NCBI GenBank assembly: GCA_937120495.1
Contig: CAKZJW010000065.1
Location: 1-64,000, forward strand
Length of the DNA: 64,000 nt
Reading direction: 5' to 3'
Source of the DNA: an uncultured Oligoflexia bacterium
GTDB taxonomy: Bacteria > Bdellovibrionota > Bacteriovoracia > Bacteriovoracales > Bacteriovoracaceae
Shown: positions 43,126 to 52,275 of the stretch, one piece after another
Position numbering within the stretch: position 1 is the first letter of the stretch
Layout of the letters: every line of letters starts with the position of its first letter
Position numbers and translations under genes: made by a program
Notes under the pieces: generated by a model
The model's database searches: none
The model's input: only the letters and a program-made list of their open reading frames with translations
Told to the model about the DNA's origin: nothing

Positions 43126-44334
43126 ATGGCAATTGAAATCAAAGTACCCCAAGCAGGTGAATCAGTTACAGAAGCAGATCTTGCAGCTTGGCTAAAAGAA
43201 GATGGTGACTATATCAATGAAGGTGACCTTGTTTGTGAACTGGAAACAGATAAAGCAAACATGGAATTACCTGCAGATGGCGAAGGTATCCTTAGAATAA
43301 AAGTTGAAGAGGGGGAAACTGTAGCCGTAGGTTCAGTAATTGCTGTTCTTGAAGAGGGTGAAAAACCTAAAGATGCTCCAAAAAAAGAAGAAGCAGCTTC
43401 TGAGCCAGCAATTCCTTCAGTTGGAACACAAAGCCCAGCAAGTGAAAAGATTGTTCAACATGCCTCACCTGCTGCAGGAAAAATACTTGCCGAAAAATCT
43501 ATCGATTTGTCTTCTATTAAAGGCACTGGTAAGGATGGCAGAGTTACTAAAGAGGACGCTCTTAATGCGCAGTCTGCAAAACCTGCGAAAGCTGCAGCCC
43601 CAGTGGCAAGTGCTCCAAGCATGGTTTCAGGTTCAAGAGAAATTACAACTGAAAAGATGTCTCGCCTTAGGAAAACAATTGCTAAAAAACTAACAGAAGC
43701 CAAAAACTCTACAGCAATGCTTACAACTTTCAATGAAGTGGATATGAAGCCACTTATGGATATGAGAAAAAAATATCAAGATCAATTTGTAAAAAAGCAT
43801 GGAGTAAAATTAGGTTTTATGTCACTTTTTACAAAAGCTTGTACGATAGCAATGAAAAATCACCCATTAGTAAACTCACAAATTGAGGGCGATAATATGC
43901 TTATCCCAAGTTATGTTGATATGGGAATAGCTGTCTCAAGTAAAAAAGGTCTTGTTGTTCCAGTTGTTAGAAATGCCGAAGCTATGGAGCTGCATGAGAT
44001 TGAAAAAGAAATTGGTCGCCTTGCTACTAAAGCTCGTGATGGAAAAATCACAATTGATGATATGAGTGGCGGAACATTTACTATTACAAATGGTGGTGTT
44101 TTTGGATCAATGCTTTCAACTCCTATTATTAATATCCCACAGTCTGCAATTCTAGGAATGCATAATATTGTTCAACGCCCATGGGTTGTTGATGGTGAAA
44201 TTAAAATTCGTCCAATTATGTATATCGCTCTTTCTTATGATCACAGAATTATTGATGGGAAGGATTCTGTAGGTTTCTTAAAAACCGTTAAAGAGCTTCT
44301 AGAAGATCCTCAAAAAATGATTTTAGATCTATAA
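43126..44334 (+). CDS. sucB: 2-oxoglutarate dehydrogenase E2, dihydrolipoyl succinyltransferase
   Basis: 402 residues: one lipoyl domain (1-76) with Lys43 in ETDKAN as the lipoylation site, an Ala/Pro/Lys linker, the E3-binding domain (about 108-145, [20 protein letters not shown]), a second linker, and the catalytic domain from about 170 ending with [15 protein letters not shown], which holds the His and Asp of the HxxxDG active site. It forms the core of the complex. A ribosome site AAGGA precedes the ATG 21 bases after sucA. Confidence 0.96.
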   Translation: MAIEIKVPQAGESVTEADLAAWLKEDGDYINEGDLVCELETDKANMELPADGEGILRIKVEEGETVAVGSVIAVLEEGEKPKDAPKKEEAASEPAIPSVGTQSPASEKIVQHASPAAGKILAEKSIDLSSIKGTGKDGRVTKEDALNAQSAKPAKAAAPVASAPSMVSGSREITTEKMSRLRKTIAKKLTEAKNSTAMLTTFNEVDMKPLMDMRKKYQDQFVKKHGVKLGFMSLFTKACTIAMKNHPLVNSQIEGDNMLIPSYVDMGIAVSSKKGLVVPVVRNAEAMELHEIEKEIGRLATKARDGKITIDDMSGGTFTITNGGVFGSMLSTPIINIPQSAILGMHNIVQRPWVVDGEIKIRPIMYIALSYDHRIIDGKDSVGFLKTVKELLEDPQKMILDL

Positions 44335-44364
44335 GAATAGAAAGATAAAAAATAAGGAAAATAT

Positions 44365-45774
44365 ATGAGTGATAATAAATTTGATGTTGTAATAATTGGT
44401 TCTGGCCCAGGTGGATATGTTTCTGCAATTAGATGCGCTCAACTTGGATTTAAAACAGCAATTATTGAAAAGTATAATACGTTAGGTGGAACATGTCTTA
44501 ATGTTGGTTGTATACCATCGAAAGCTCTTCTAGATTCAAGTGAGAGATACCATGAAACGGTTCACTCTCATGCAGATCATGGAATAAATGTTAAAGACGT
44601 TAAACTTGATTTTAAAAAAATGATTAAAAGAGTCTCTGATGTTGTTGAACAAACAAGTGGTGGTGTTAAGTTTTTAATGGATAAAAACAAGATCACTACA
44701 TTTCATGGTCATGGATCATTTATTGATAAAAATACAATTTCAATAAAATCAGAAAAAGAAACGATTGAAATAAAAACAACAAATACAATTATTGCAACTG
44801 GATCAAAACCTTCTGCTTTTCCTGGAATGAATGTTGATAAAAAAAGAGTCATAACTTCTACTGAAGCACTAAAACTTAAAGAAGTTCCAAAGCATATGAT
44901 CGTTATTGGTGGTGGAGTTATTGGACTAGAGCTTGGAAGTGCTTATAGACGTCTAGGTGCAGAAGTTTCCGTAGTTGAGTATGCTGATTCAGTTATAGCG
45001 ATGATGGATTCAGACATGGGTAAACAACTTCAAAGAGCACTTAAAAAAGATGGAATTAAATTTTTAACTTCTCATCAAGTAATAAGTGCAAAAACTGATG
45101 CAAAAGAAGCTGTCGTTATTGCCAAAGATATGAAAAAAGATAAAGAAGTTACTATCAGAGGTGATTACTGTCTAGTAGCTGTTGGTAGAAAGCCTTACAC
45201 TGATAGTTTAGGTCTTGAGAATGTTGGTATAACTTTGGATGAGAGAGGAAGAGTTCCAACAAATGGTCTACTTCAAACTTCAACAGAGGGAATATTTGCA
45301 ATTGGTGATGTAACTGATGGTGTAATGCTTGCACATAAAGCTGAAGAAGAGGGAACATTTGTTGCTGAATTTTTAGCCGGACAAAAGCCTCATCTAAATT
45401 ATAATCTAATTCCAGGTGTCGTTTACACTTGGCCAGAAGTTGCGAGTGTTGGACAAACAGAAGAAGAGTTAAAAAAATCGGGAATAAAATTTAAAAAAGG
45501 TTCGTTTCCATTTAAAGCTCTTGGACGAGCACGAGCAAGTAATGAAAGTGCAGGTTTAATTAAGGTTCTGGCCCATGCTGAGACTGATGAAGTCCTTGGT
45601 GTTCATATGGTTGGTCCAAGATGTGCAGATATGATTGCTGAAGCTGTTTTAGCAATGGAGTTCAAAGCAAGTGCAGAAGACATTGCAAGAACATGCCATG
45701 CTCACCCATCATATACTGAAGCATTCAAAGAAGCGTGTCTAGCTGCTACAGAAGACCGCGCAATTCACGTTTAA
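44365..45774 (+). CDS. lpdA: Dihydrolipoyl dehydrogenase (E3)
   Basis: 469 residues. FAD-binding GSGPGGYVSAI, redox disulphide GGTCLNVGCIPSK, NAD-binding VIGGGVIGLELGS and the C-terminal HAHPSYTEAFKEA with the catalytic His-Glu pair are all present. It reoxidises the lipoyl group of SucB and probably of other lipoyl complexes. It is third in the suc operon, 30 bases after sucB with an AAGGAAAA site. Confidence 0.97.
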   Translation: MSDNKFDVVIIGSGPGGYVSAIRCAQLGFKTAIIEKYNTLGGTCLNVGCIPSKALLDSSERYHETVHSHADHGINVKDVKLDFKKMIKRVSDVVEQTSGGVKFLMDKNKITTFHGHGSFIDKNTISIKSEKETIEIKTTNTIIATGSKPSAFPGMNVDKKRVITSTEALKLKEVPKHMIVIGGGVIGLELGSAYRRLGAEVSVVEYADSVIAMMDSDMGKQLQRALKKDGIKFLTSHQVISAKTDAKEAVVIAKDMKKDKEVTIRGDYCLVAVGRKPYTDSLGLENVGITLDERGRVPTNGLLQTSTEGIFAIGDVTDGVMLAHKAEEEGTFVAEFLAGQKPHLNYNLIPGVVYTWPEVASVGQTEEELKKSGIKFKKGSFPFKALGRARASNESAGLIKVLAHAETDEVLGVHMVGPRCADMIAEAVLAMEFKASAEDIARTCHAHPSYTEAFKEACLAATEDRAIHV

Positions 45775-45780
45775 ATTAAA

Positions 45781-46692
45781 ATGTGGACGCCAGTTAAGAT
45801 TCTTTTATTGGCGTCCTATATTCTTTCGTTAAGCGCCAACGCTCAAGATGATACCCATAATTTAATTTCAAAGGAAATCACAGGCTTTGCCAGCCAAATA
45901 GATTCTTTTTTTGCAGAAGAAAGATCTCAACACTTTGTAAACAAATCTCAAATCAGACTTTTTGTAGACACAGAATTTAGAGAATCAACAGAACCAGTAT
46001 CTACGCCAGATATGAGGATAAAGCTTGTATTACCTAGAACTCAAAAGCGACTACAACTTATAATTGAAAGTGATAAAGAAGAAGATAAAGATGATGACCA
46101 AGAAATTCAGAGTTTATCCAGTTCATCAGATAAGAAAAAAGATAATACTAAGGCTGGTATCGAGTATTTTTTACCAAATCCCAAGATAAAAACTTCACTT
46201 GGATCTGGTATTCTCTTTCGAGAAATAACTCCGCTCGTATTTGCGCGCTTGAGAATGAGAAAAAGAATTAAGTATAAATCATGGTTAATAAAGCCTGAAC
46301 AAGAACTGATGTGGATTAGTTCTGATGGATATAGCACGAAAACAAGCCTAGATTTTGACAAGAGACTAAATAATGAATACCTCTTTAGGGTTGCAAACGA
46401 TATAAAATGGAACGATAAAGAATATGATGTTGATTTTAGAAATGGACCAAGCCTTTATCAAAAAATTAATAAAAAGATCGGACTAAGTTATAACTTTAGA
46501 ATTATAAGTTCAGATGCTCCCGTTCTTGCGGTAAATAATTATTCATTCTCCGTAAACTATAGACAGCTTCTCTATAAAAAATGGTTTTTTTGGACTGTAT
46601 CACCGGCTTTAAATTTTCCTCGTGAAAATAACTTTCACAGAACCCCAGGGCTCACAATTCGTTTTGAAATAATTGCAGGATATGTAAAATGA
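45781..46692 (+). CDS. Secreted beta-rich protein downstream of lpdA
   Basis: 303 residues with a signal peptide (LLLASYILSLSANA). After an acidic Lys/Asp linker (about 98-120, ESDKEEDKDDDQEIQSL) the rest is amphipathic strands (KYKSWLIKPEQELMWIS, NYSFSVNYRQLLYKKWFFW), so an outer-membrane barrel is likely. It starts six bases after lpdA without a clear ribosome site and probably relies on coupling. No family is recognised. Confidence 0.6.
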   Translation: MWTPVKILLLASYILSLSANAQDDTHNLISKEITGFASQIDSFFAEERSQHFVNKSQIRLFVDTEFRESTEPVSTPDMRIKLVLPRTQKRLQLIIESDKEEDKDDDQEIQSLSSSSDKKKDNTKAGIEYFLPNPKIKTSLGSGILFREITPLVFARLRMRKRIKYKSWLIKPEQELMWISSDGYSTKTSLDFDKRLNNEYLFRVANDIKWNDKEYDVDFRNGPSLYQKINKKIGLSYNFRIISSDAPVLAVNNYSFSVNYRQLLYKKWFFWTVSPALNFPRENNFHRTPGLTIRFEIIAGYVK

Positions 46693-47330
46693 TTGAAGTT
46701 CTATATGAAGATGATTATTGCATTGTAGTCAATAAGCCTTCTGGTCTTCTTACACATCCTTACAAAAAGGAAACAAACGAGAGAGAAAATTTATTATTTT
46801 CCGTCCGTGATCAAATTGATACATATCTCTACCCTATACATAGGCTTGATCGTCCTACATCAGGAATCGTCATTTTTGGAAAAGAGAAAGAGTTTATAAG
46901 AAATCTTCAAGAAGTTTGGCATACAGACCTAGTAAATAAAAAGTATCTTGCTCTTGTACTTGAAAAGGATTTAAAAGATGGTGCTTACAATTTTGCCTTA
47001 AAGTCTGAATCAGGAATTTTTCAAGAAGCGACAACAGAATTTAAAGTCATAGAACACTTTGAAGAGTCATCCTATATAGAATGTCTTATAAAGACAGGAC
47101 GTAGGCATCAAATAAGGCGCCATTTTTCTAGAAGAATGCAACATCTCGCTGGAGATAGAAAGTATGGAAAGAAAAGACATAATGATTATTTTTTAGAACA
47201 TTATGGCTTGAAACGTTTATTTCTACATGCGCATTACTTTAGTTTTGTTCACCCTGTAACAAATAAGAATATAGTGATTCAAAGCAAACTTCCAAAAGAT
47301 CTTCAGCTAGTTCTTAGTCAGTGTAAATGA
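46689..47330 (+). CDS. truC: TruC-like RNA pseudouridine synthase
   Basis: 213 residues of RluA-family fold. YPIHRLDRPTSGIVIFG holds the catalytic Asp, and RRHQIRRHFSRRMQHLAGD the conserved basic loop. The absence of an S4 domain and the RDQIDTY lead-in match TruC, which modifies U65 of tRNA in E. coli. The gene overlaps the preceding one as ATGA and its end overlaps the convergent gene by 24 bases. Confidence 0.85.
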   Translation: MIEVLYEDDYCIVVNKPSGLLTHPYKKETNERENLLFSVRDQIDTYLYPIHRLDRPTSGIVIFGKEKEFIRNLQEVWHTDLVNKKYLALVLEKDLKDGAYNFALKSESGIFQEATTEFKVIEHFEESSYIECLIKTGRRHQIRRHFSRRMQHLAGDRKYGKKRHNDYFLEHYGLKRLFLHAHYFSFVHPVTNKNIVIQSKLPKDLQLVLSQCK

Positions 47331-48200
47331 AGAACTATTAGCGATTAAATCTTTTGTCACTTTTCCAATTGGATAAGTACTTTCCACATAATAAATTTCA
47401 TATTGCTGTTTCTTTTTGAAGTTTTTCCCAGAAAACTTTAATTTAATAAAACCTAGTTTTTTATCATAGTCAGAAAAAGCATATTGAGTTGATTGGTAAT
47501 TATCAATTGCTACAAGGTTAACTATCTTGTCATTTTTTTTAAATATATTCAGATATGTTTTTTTTGATTTTAATTCAAAGTGTACTTCTTTTACATCTAG
47601 ATCCGTTATTCTATCAAAGCCATTTATAAGTTTTGCTTTATATTTTTTAAATTTTCGATATTGAAAAAAAAGATTTGAATTCCAAAAGAAAACATCTCCT
47701 TTATCAATTTTCATATTTGCAATTTTATAACTACCATTTTTATGAATAATATAGAGTTTTCGTTCATTTTTAAAAGAAGAATCTTTCCATCTTACAAGGT
47801 AACCCTTTTTAATCTTTTGGACAGAATCGAGCACTGGTTTTCTAATCTCAGAGAGAACATCGAACTGAGCTGAAATTTCTTCAACAGGTCTTTTTGAAAT
47901 AGCAATTCTTGCAGATGCCGTAAATTGCTTAAGAAGTAATTTTTTATTTTTTATTTTATATATCCAAAAAAGATTTTCCATAAAAGAGACAATGTCTTTT
48001 TGTGAGGATTTTCTTATTTTTAAAGATCTATCATAGATTTTATATTCAAGATCAATTTTTATATTAGAAGATGAATTACTATTTACATCTTCTTTTACTC
48101 CAGCAAGATCTCTGGGCAATAAGATTGTTTCCTTTCTCAAATCTAAAGCATTTGCTAAAGAGCTAAAAAATAGGAATAGACAAAGAGTCTTCTTGGTCAT
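47307..48200 (-). CDS. Secreted protein of unknown family
   Basis: 297 residues from the ATG at 48200, chosen because it opens a clean signal peptide (MTKKTLCLFLFFSSLANA); 78 bases of the longer frame have no such feature. That start lies inside the last 38 bases of the gene before, and no strong ribosome site is seen, so coupling is likely. The mature protein is Lys-rich and built of short beta strands. It includes KGYLVRWKDSSFKNERKLY and ENLFWIYKIKNKKLL. No domain is recognised; it probably works with the 567-residue neighbour. Confidence 0.55.
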   Translation of the reverse strand: MTKKTLCLFLFFSSLANALDLRKETILLPRDLAGVKEDVNSNSSSNIKIDLEYKIYDRSLKIRKSSQKDIVSFMENLFWIYKIKNKKLLLKQFTASARIAISKRPVEEISAQFDVLSEIRKPVLDSVQKIKKGYLVRWKDSSFKNERKLYIIHKNGSYKIANMKIDKGDVFFWNSNLFFQYRKFKKYKAKLINGFDRITDLDVKEVHFELKSKKTYLNIFKKNDKIVNLVAIDNYQSTQYAFSDYDKKLGFIKLKFSGKNFKKKQQYEIYYVESTYPIGKVTKDLIANSSSFTLTKN

Positions 48201-49866
48201 TTTTATAAATTGGTTCATAGAAATCATATGTAAATACCCATCCTGCATAAATAGTTCCGTGTAGCCAAATCGATCCAATGCTATACTTAACCTCTAAAGG
48301 TGGTAAGTCACTCTCTGGATACAAACATTGTCTTGCTGTTAAATATGGCTTCCAAGAGACTTTGAATTCGCCTCCGATAGCACTATTAACCTTTCTCTTT
48401 ACTCCAATATCAAAATACCCGCCAAGAAAAACACTTGTTCTTACTGCTGCTTGAATACAGTTTTTATTAATACATCCCTCAGGAACTTCACCACCACCAA
48501 TACTAAAACCTGCACCAAAACCACCAATCAAACCTACTTCTGCGTTAACACCAATTTTATTTAAAAATGGAACTCCTAGGTATGCTTTCAGATCTAATCC
48601 TCCGTTAATAGAGGCAAAGAGATTAGTAAAGTCTTCCCATCTCTCTTTTTCATTACAACAAACTAGTGATTTTGCACTCTTCTTTCTTAGCACAAAGCGC
48701 TTTAACCAAGGAGTACAATGAAATTGAATTGGACCAAGCTTTACAAGCTCACACAAAACACCAAAATTTGTTCCTGGTACCTTCCCGGCTTTACCATAAT
48801 TATTTTTCACAGCTCGGGCCTTAAGTGGATCAAAACTCCACAGCCTTATATCTTTCATCTCTGATTTAAAGTCTTTACCTCCACACATAAGTGGTCCTTT
48901 TTCAGACTTTACAATCTCAGCAGGAAGATTTGCTTCCAGTGGATATCCAGCAAAAGATTTAACTTCAGGCTTTTTCTCAAATATTAAACTGTTTTTAAGA
49001 TTTAACGCTACTCCATCAATAAGTTTTAACTTAAGTCTCGAATCTATTGATGAAATTTGATTTTTATTTAATTCATTTAATATATTTTTTAGACTTTTAG
49101 GATATATCTCCTCTACAACTTTTTTAAAACAAGCGTTATTCAAGAGATCTTTACAACGTGTAAACTTGTTAAAGAATTCAGTTTTAACTTTTGCAAGTTC
49201 AAAATTAATCTTATTTTCTTTTTTCAATATTTCGTGTTCTAGCTCACTCTCAGTCTTCGCTTGAGTTTCACTTAAACCGCCATTTAAATGAGCAACCTTA
49301 ACAGACATTTCAAGAAGATTTGCGTTTGCACTACTGTTTTTATCTCTCGATTTCTTAGCAACTTCATTCATAAACCAAGTTATTGCTGTATCATTATCAT
49401 TGATACAAACAGATTGCTTTGAACAAGGCTGCATTGTTTGAAATGCAAGCATTATTACAGAATGCTCTTCATTACTGAGTCGCTCAGAAGCAGGAAAATA
49501 ATTATGGTTTTTTAATCCATCAACAATTTTAGAGATTTTTGATAAATCAGCTTCTTTACCAAATTTTTCATATAACGATGAAACCTTATTAATCAACTTT
49601 GCCCTATCAGCACCTTTGATAAATTTTGCTCGTTTTTTTATGAAGGTCTCCATTGTAGAGTCCTGACCTCCATCTTCTTGCATTTTATACGAAAGCTTTA
49701 AGGCAGATAAATTGAATGATTCCATTAGTATATTTTTTGAGTCATCTTTTAGAAGCTCTTCAATCTTTTCTGTTAACTCATTTTTACAGAACTCGAAATC
49801 ACTTTGCTCTTGAGCAAGTGCACAGATTGATTGAAAAAGAATGAGGCAAATTAGTAAATACTTCAC
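48163..49866 (-). CDS. Large secreted Cys-containing protein of unknown family
   Basis: 567 residues from GTG with a signal peptide (LICLILFQSICALA). The first 260 residues are helical and carry Cys in spaced pairs (FMNEVAKKSRD region, QPCSKQSVC). The second half is beta- and Gly-rich (GLDLKAYLGVPFLNK, GGFGAGFSIGGG) and ends in strands with aromatic residues (GTIYAGWVFTYDFYE). About a dozen Cys suggest several disulphides. No family is recognised. Confidence 0.6.
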   Translation of the reverse strand: MKYLLICLILFQSICALAQEQSDFEFCKNELTEKIEELLKDDSKNILMESFNLSALKLSYKMQEDGGQDSTMETFIKKRAKFIKGADRAKLINKVSSLYEKFGKEADLSKISKIVDGLKNHNYFPASERLSNEEHSVIMLAFQTMQPCSKQSVCINDNDTAITWFMNEVAKKSRDKNSSANANLLEMSVKVAHLNGGLSETQAKTESELEHEILKKENKINFELAKVKTEFFNKFTRCKDLLNNACFKKVVEEIYPKSLKNILNELNKNQISSIDSRLKLKLIDGVALNLKNSLIFEKKPEVKSFAGYPLEANLPAEIVKSEKGPLMCGGKDFKSEMKDIRLWSFDPLKARAVKNNYGKAGKVPGTNFGVLCELVKLGPIQFHCTPWLKRFVLRKKSAKSLVCCNEKERWEDFTNLFASINGGLDLKAYLGVPFLNKIGVNAEVGLIGGFGAGFSIGGGEVPEGCINKNCIQAAVRTSVFLGGYFDIGVKRKVNSAIGGEFKVSWKPYLTARQCLYPESDLPPLEVKYSIGSIWLHGTIYAGWVFTYDFYEPIYKNDQEDSLSIPIF

Positions 49867-49946
49867 ATTCTCTTATCGTCAAATTAGCTACTTACCTTTA
49901 AGAGATAACTTAACTCATTGATTTTATACGAAAAAGGTTTGCAATT

Positions 49947-50738
49947 ATGAGCCTTTTAGCCTATATAACGAGAATGCAAGAAATTGATGAGCGCTTTGAC
50001 GGCGTAGCCCGTATCTATTCAAATGAAGACTACCAGACCTTAAAGAAAAGTCATATTGCTGTTGTTGGAATTGGTGGTGTTGGATCATGGGCCAGTGAAT
50101 CACTTGTCCGATCAGGAGTTGGAGAGATAACAATAGTAGATCTTGATGATATTTGTGTATCTAATACTAATAGACAAATTCATGCTCACGATGGGAATTA
50201 TGGAAAGCTTAAAGTTCACGCAATGAAAGAGCGTCTTTTAAACATTAATCCTAACCTAAAGATTAATTGTGTTGAAGATTATTTTTCAGAATCAAATAAA
50301 GATGAAATTTTCAAATACAAATTCGACTACGTTATTGATTGTATCGACTCAATGAGAAGTAAATGTATCCTCATATCTGAGTGCTATAAAAGAGATATAA
50401 AGGTTTTCACTACAGGTGGAGCTGGTGGTAAATTTGATCCTCGACATGTAAGAATAAGGGACCTCAATAGAAGTCATAATGATAAACTTCTTCTTTTAGT
50501 AAGAACAAATTTAAAACGCTTTTATAATTTTCCAAAAACAAAAGCGTTATATGGAATACATTGTGTTTTTTCTCCTGAATTTAAAACATTACCTGACCAA
50601 GTATGTGAGGCAAAAAGTCTTAATTGCCAAAATGGGTATGGCTCCCTTTCACATATTACAGGCATCTTCGGACTTATGGCCGCAGGCTTTGTAGTTAATG
50701 ATCTTTTAAATAAAGAGTCTAGAGTCGAAATTAAATAA
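49947..50738 (+). CDS. tcdA: tRNA threonylcarbamoyladenosine dehydratase
   Basis: 263 residues, E1-like/ThiF fold. VVGIGGVGSWASESLVRSG binds ATP; DLDDICVSNTNRQIHA is the diagnostic TcdA phrase. It cyclises t6A37 in tRNA to ct6A. The start used is the first ATG; another at 49974 would also leave the full domain. The C-terminus (HITGIFGLMAAGFVVNDLL) is membrane-associating as in E. coli. It overlaps tatD-like gene by one base. Confidence 0.93.
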   Translation: MSLLAYITRMQEIDERFDGVARIYSNEDYQTLKKSHIAVVGIGGVGSWASESLVRSGVGEITIVDLDDICVSNTNRQIHAHDGNYGKLKVHAMKERLLNINPNLKINCVEDYFSESNKDEIFKYKFDYVIDCIDSMRSKCILISECYKRDIKVFTTGGAGGKFDPRHVRIRDLNRSHNDKLLLLVRTNLKRFYNFPKTKALYGIHCVFSPEFKTLPDQVCEAKSLNCQNGYGSLSHITGIFGLMAAGFVVNDLLNKESRVEIK

Positions 50739-51394
50739 TGAATTCTTTCATTGATATTCACACACACAAGCCAAGCAATAATCATATTTCCATAAACATT
50801 CTTGATTCAAAAGACAACCTATTAAAACATGACCTTGATTTTAAATTTTGCTTTGGAATTCATCCTTGGCATATAGAGCAAGTAAATTTTGATCAGTTTA
50901 GACAAGATCTTACTTCTTTAAAATCTCATAAGAATTTTTTTGCACTTGGTGAGTGTGGTCTTGATCGCGTATCTGAAGTTGATTTTTGCAAGCAAGAAAC
51001 TGTCTTAAAAAAACAGGTTGAGCTAGCAAAAGAGTTAAATATTAATATTCTTATCATTCACTGTGTTCGAGCATATAATGAATGTTTTAAAATTTTAAAA
51101 GATTTAGAATACAAAGGTAAAATAATTTTTCATGGCTTTAATGGAAACATTGAAACGGTACAAATGCTGCAAAAGCTTGATACATATTTTAGCTTTGGAC
51201 ACCTGATACTTCGTCCATCAAAAGCACAAAAAGTTTTACCCAAAATAGATACAAATCGAATATTTTTTGAAACTGATGATAGCCAACACACGATCTCTGA
51301 AATATATGAACATGCCCAAACAATTATTGGAGTATCGACAAATCAGCTAGTTAGCATTGTCAAAACTAATTACCAGTCCCTAGAATCTGAATAA
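50738..51394 (+). CDS. TatD-family metal-dependent hydrolase
   Basis: 218 residues, somewhat shorter than typical TatD (about 260). Metal ligands are visible: DIHTHK (His8, His10), GECGLDR (Glu), IIHCVRA (His), FHGFNG (His) and FETDDS (Asp). The loop HPWHIEQ follows the YchF-like short branch. Family members act as Mg-dependent DNases or tRNA-processing enzymes in the cytoplasm. It is co-translated with tcdA (TAATG). Confidence 0.88.
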   Translation: MNSFIDIHTHKPSNNHISINILDSKDNLLKHDLDFKFCFGIHPWHIEQVNFDQFRQDLTSLKSHKNFFALGECGLDRVSEVDFCKQETVLKKQVELAKELNINILIIHCVRAYNECFKILKDLEYKGKIIFHGFNGNIETVQMLQKLDTYFSFGHLILRPSKAQKVLPKIDTNRIFFETDDSQHTISEIYEHAQTIIGVSTNQLVSIVKTNYQSLESE

Positions 51395-51462
51395 ACTCTA
51401 TACACACTTATAATTATTACAAGTTATCCCCCCTTAAACTCATTAAGCGATAGAATAGATAA

Positions 51463-52056
51463 ATGATGAAAGCTTCACTTATATTCGCACTGCTATTTAG
51501 CTTAAACTGCTTAAGTAGCTCTCAGTTTAAAAACTGCTCAAGTGAGATTGTTAAAAATCACAAAGAAGCCAATCAAATAATTAAATCTGCACTAGATCGT
51601 TTAACATCAAGAAGCGATATCAAAGATATTGAGTATGCATTTGGTAAATACTTCAAGCTTAGTCTTTTAAAAGCGAAAGACACTTCCTTAATTAAAAAAG
51701 TTATAAGTAATATAAAAAGAATCGCTAAAAGTTCTTCAAAAACAAACTATACATGTCATAAAGCCGACTTTTCTATTTGGTGTTCTACTAGCCCCTTAGC
51801 AATAGTTCCTCCACCAAAGTCTCGCGTACATCTTTGTAACGGGTACTTTACAAAAATTAATAAAAGGCAGCAGGTCGGAACAATTATCCACGAGTGGTTT
51901 CACCTATGGGGAGGAAGTAATATCAACTATCTGCCTGAGACATATTGTAGTGATAGTGCAAACCTAAAATCCAGCTCTCTGATAAGAAACTCTGATCAGT
52001 ACATGTTATTTATTTACCACCTTGGTAAAAAAGGTAAATATTTGGGCTGTTTTTAA
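51463..52056 (+). CDS. Secreted M35-like zinc metalloprotease
   Basis: 197 residues from tandem ATGs, with a signal peptide. The zinc site HEWFH lies in GTIIHEWFHLWGG, and the C-terminal LIRNSDQYMLFIYHL matches the NADxYxxF segment of Lys-specific M35 (aspzincin) proteases. The GTxDxxYG loop, which holds the third ligand Asp in that family, here reads GGSNINYLPETYC, so the third ligand may differ. Six Cys in the mature part would form disulphides. It suits a secreted enzyme of a predator; activity needs testing. Confidence 0.7.
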   Translation: MMKASLIFALLFSLNCLSSSQFKNCSSEIVKNHKEANQIIKSALDRLTSRSDIKDIEYAFGKYFKLSLLKAKDTSLIKKVISNIKRIAKSSSKTNYTCHKADFSIWCSTSPLAIVPPPKSRVHLCNGYFTKINKRQQVGTIIHEWFHLWGGSNINYLPETYCSDSANLKSSSLIRNSDQYMLFIYHLGKKGKYLGCF

Positions 52057-52145
52057 TATACGCCACGCACAAAGACCTTTTATCGCTTTACATAAACCTA
52101 TTTTTCACATAAAAATAGATACTTAAACTTTCACGGGAGTATCTA

Positions 52146-52247
52146 ATGGGTGCAGGTAGAAAAAAGACTGAGCTTAAAATGAAAAGAAAAAGAGCTCAAG
52201 CTAAGAAAAAAGCTAAAATTAAAGCAAAAATTGAAGCTAAAAAATAA
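52146..52247 (+). CDS. 33-residue highly basic protein
   Basis: An ATG with GGGAG ahead opens a 33-codon frame ending TAA at 52247. More than half of the residues are Lys or Arg (RKKTELKMKRKRAQAKKKAK), with a Gly-Ala-Gly start and Ala/Ile between, so it could form a basic helix for binding nucleic acid or ribosomes. A terminator hairpin starts directly after the stop codon, which supports a real transcription unit. No family assigned. Confidence 0.6.
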   Translation: MGAGRKKTELKMKRKRAQAKKKAKIKAKIEAKK

Positions 52248-52275
52248 AAGGGACTTAAATTAAGTTCCTTTTTTT
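52248..52275 (+). terminator. Rho-independent terminator after the basic small protein
   Basis: AAGGGACTTA, loop AAT and TAAGTTCCTT form a ten-base stem (one G-U pair), followed by seven T. The last T touches the ATG of the next gene at 52276, leaving no leader for it. Confidence 0.75.

Noticed and set aside
43455-43733. Minus-strand frame of 92 codons within sucB
   Set aside because: Antisense to the E2 linker and E3-binding domain, whose Ala/Lys composition leaves long open frames on the other strand.
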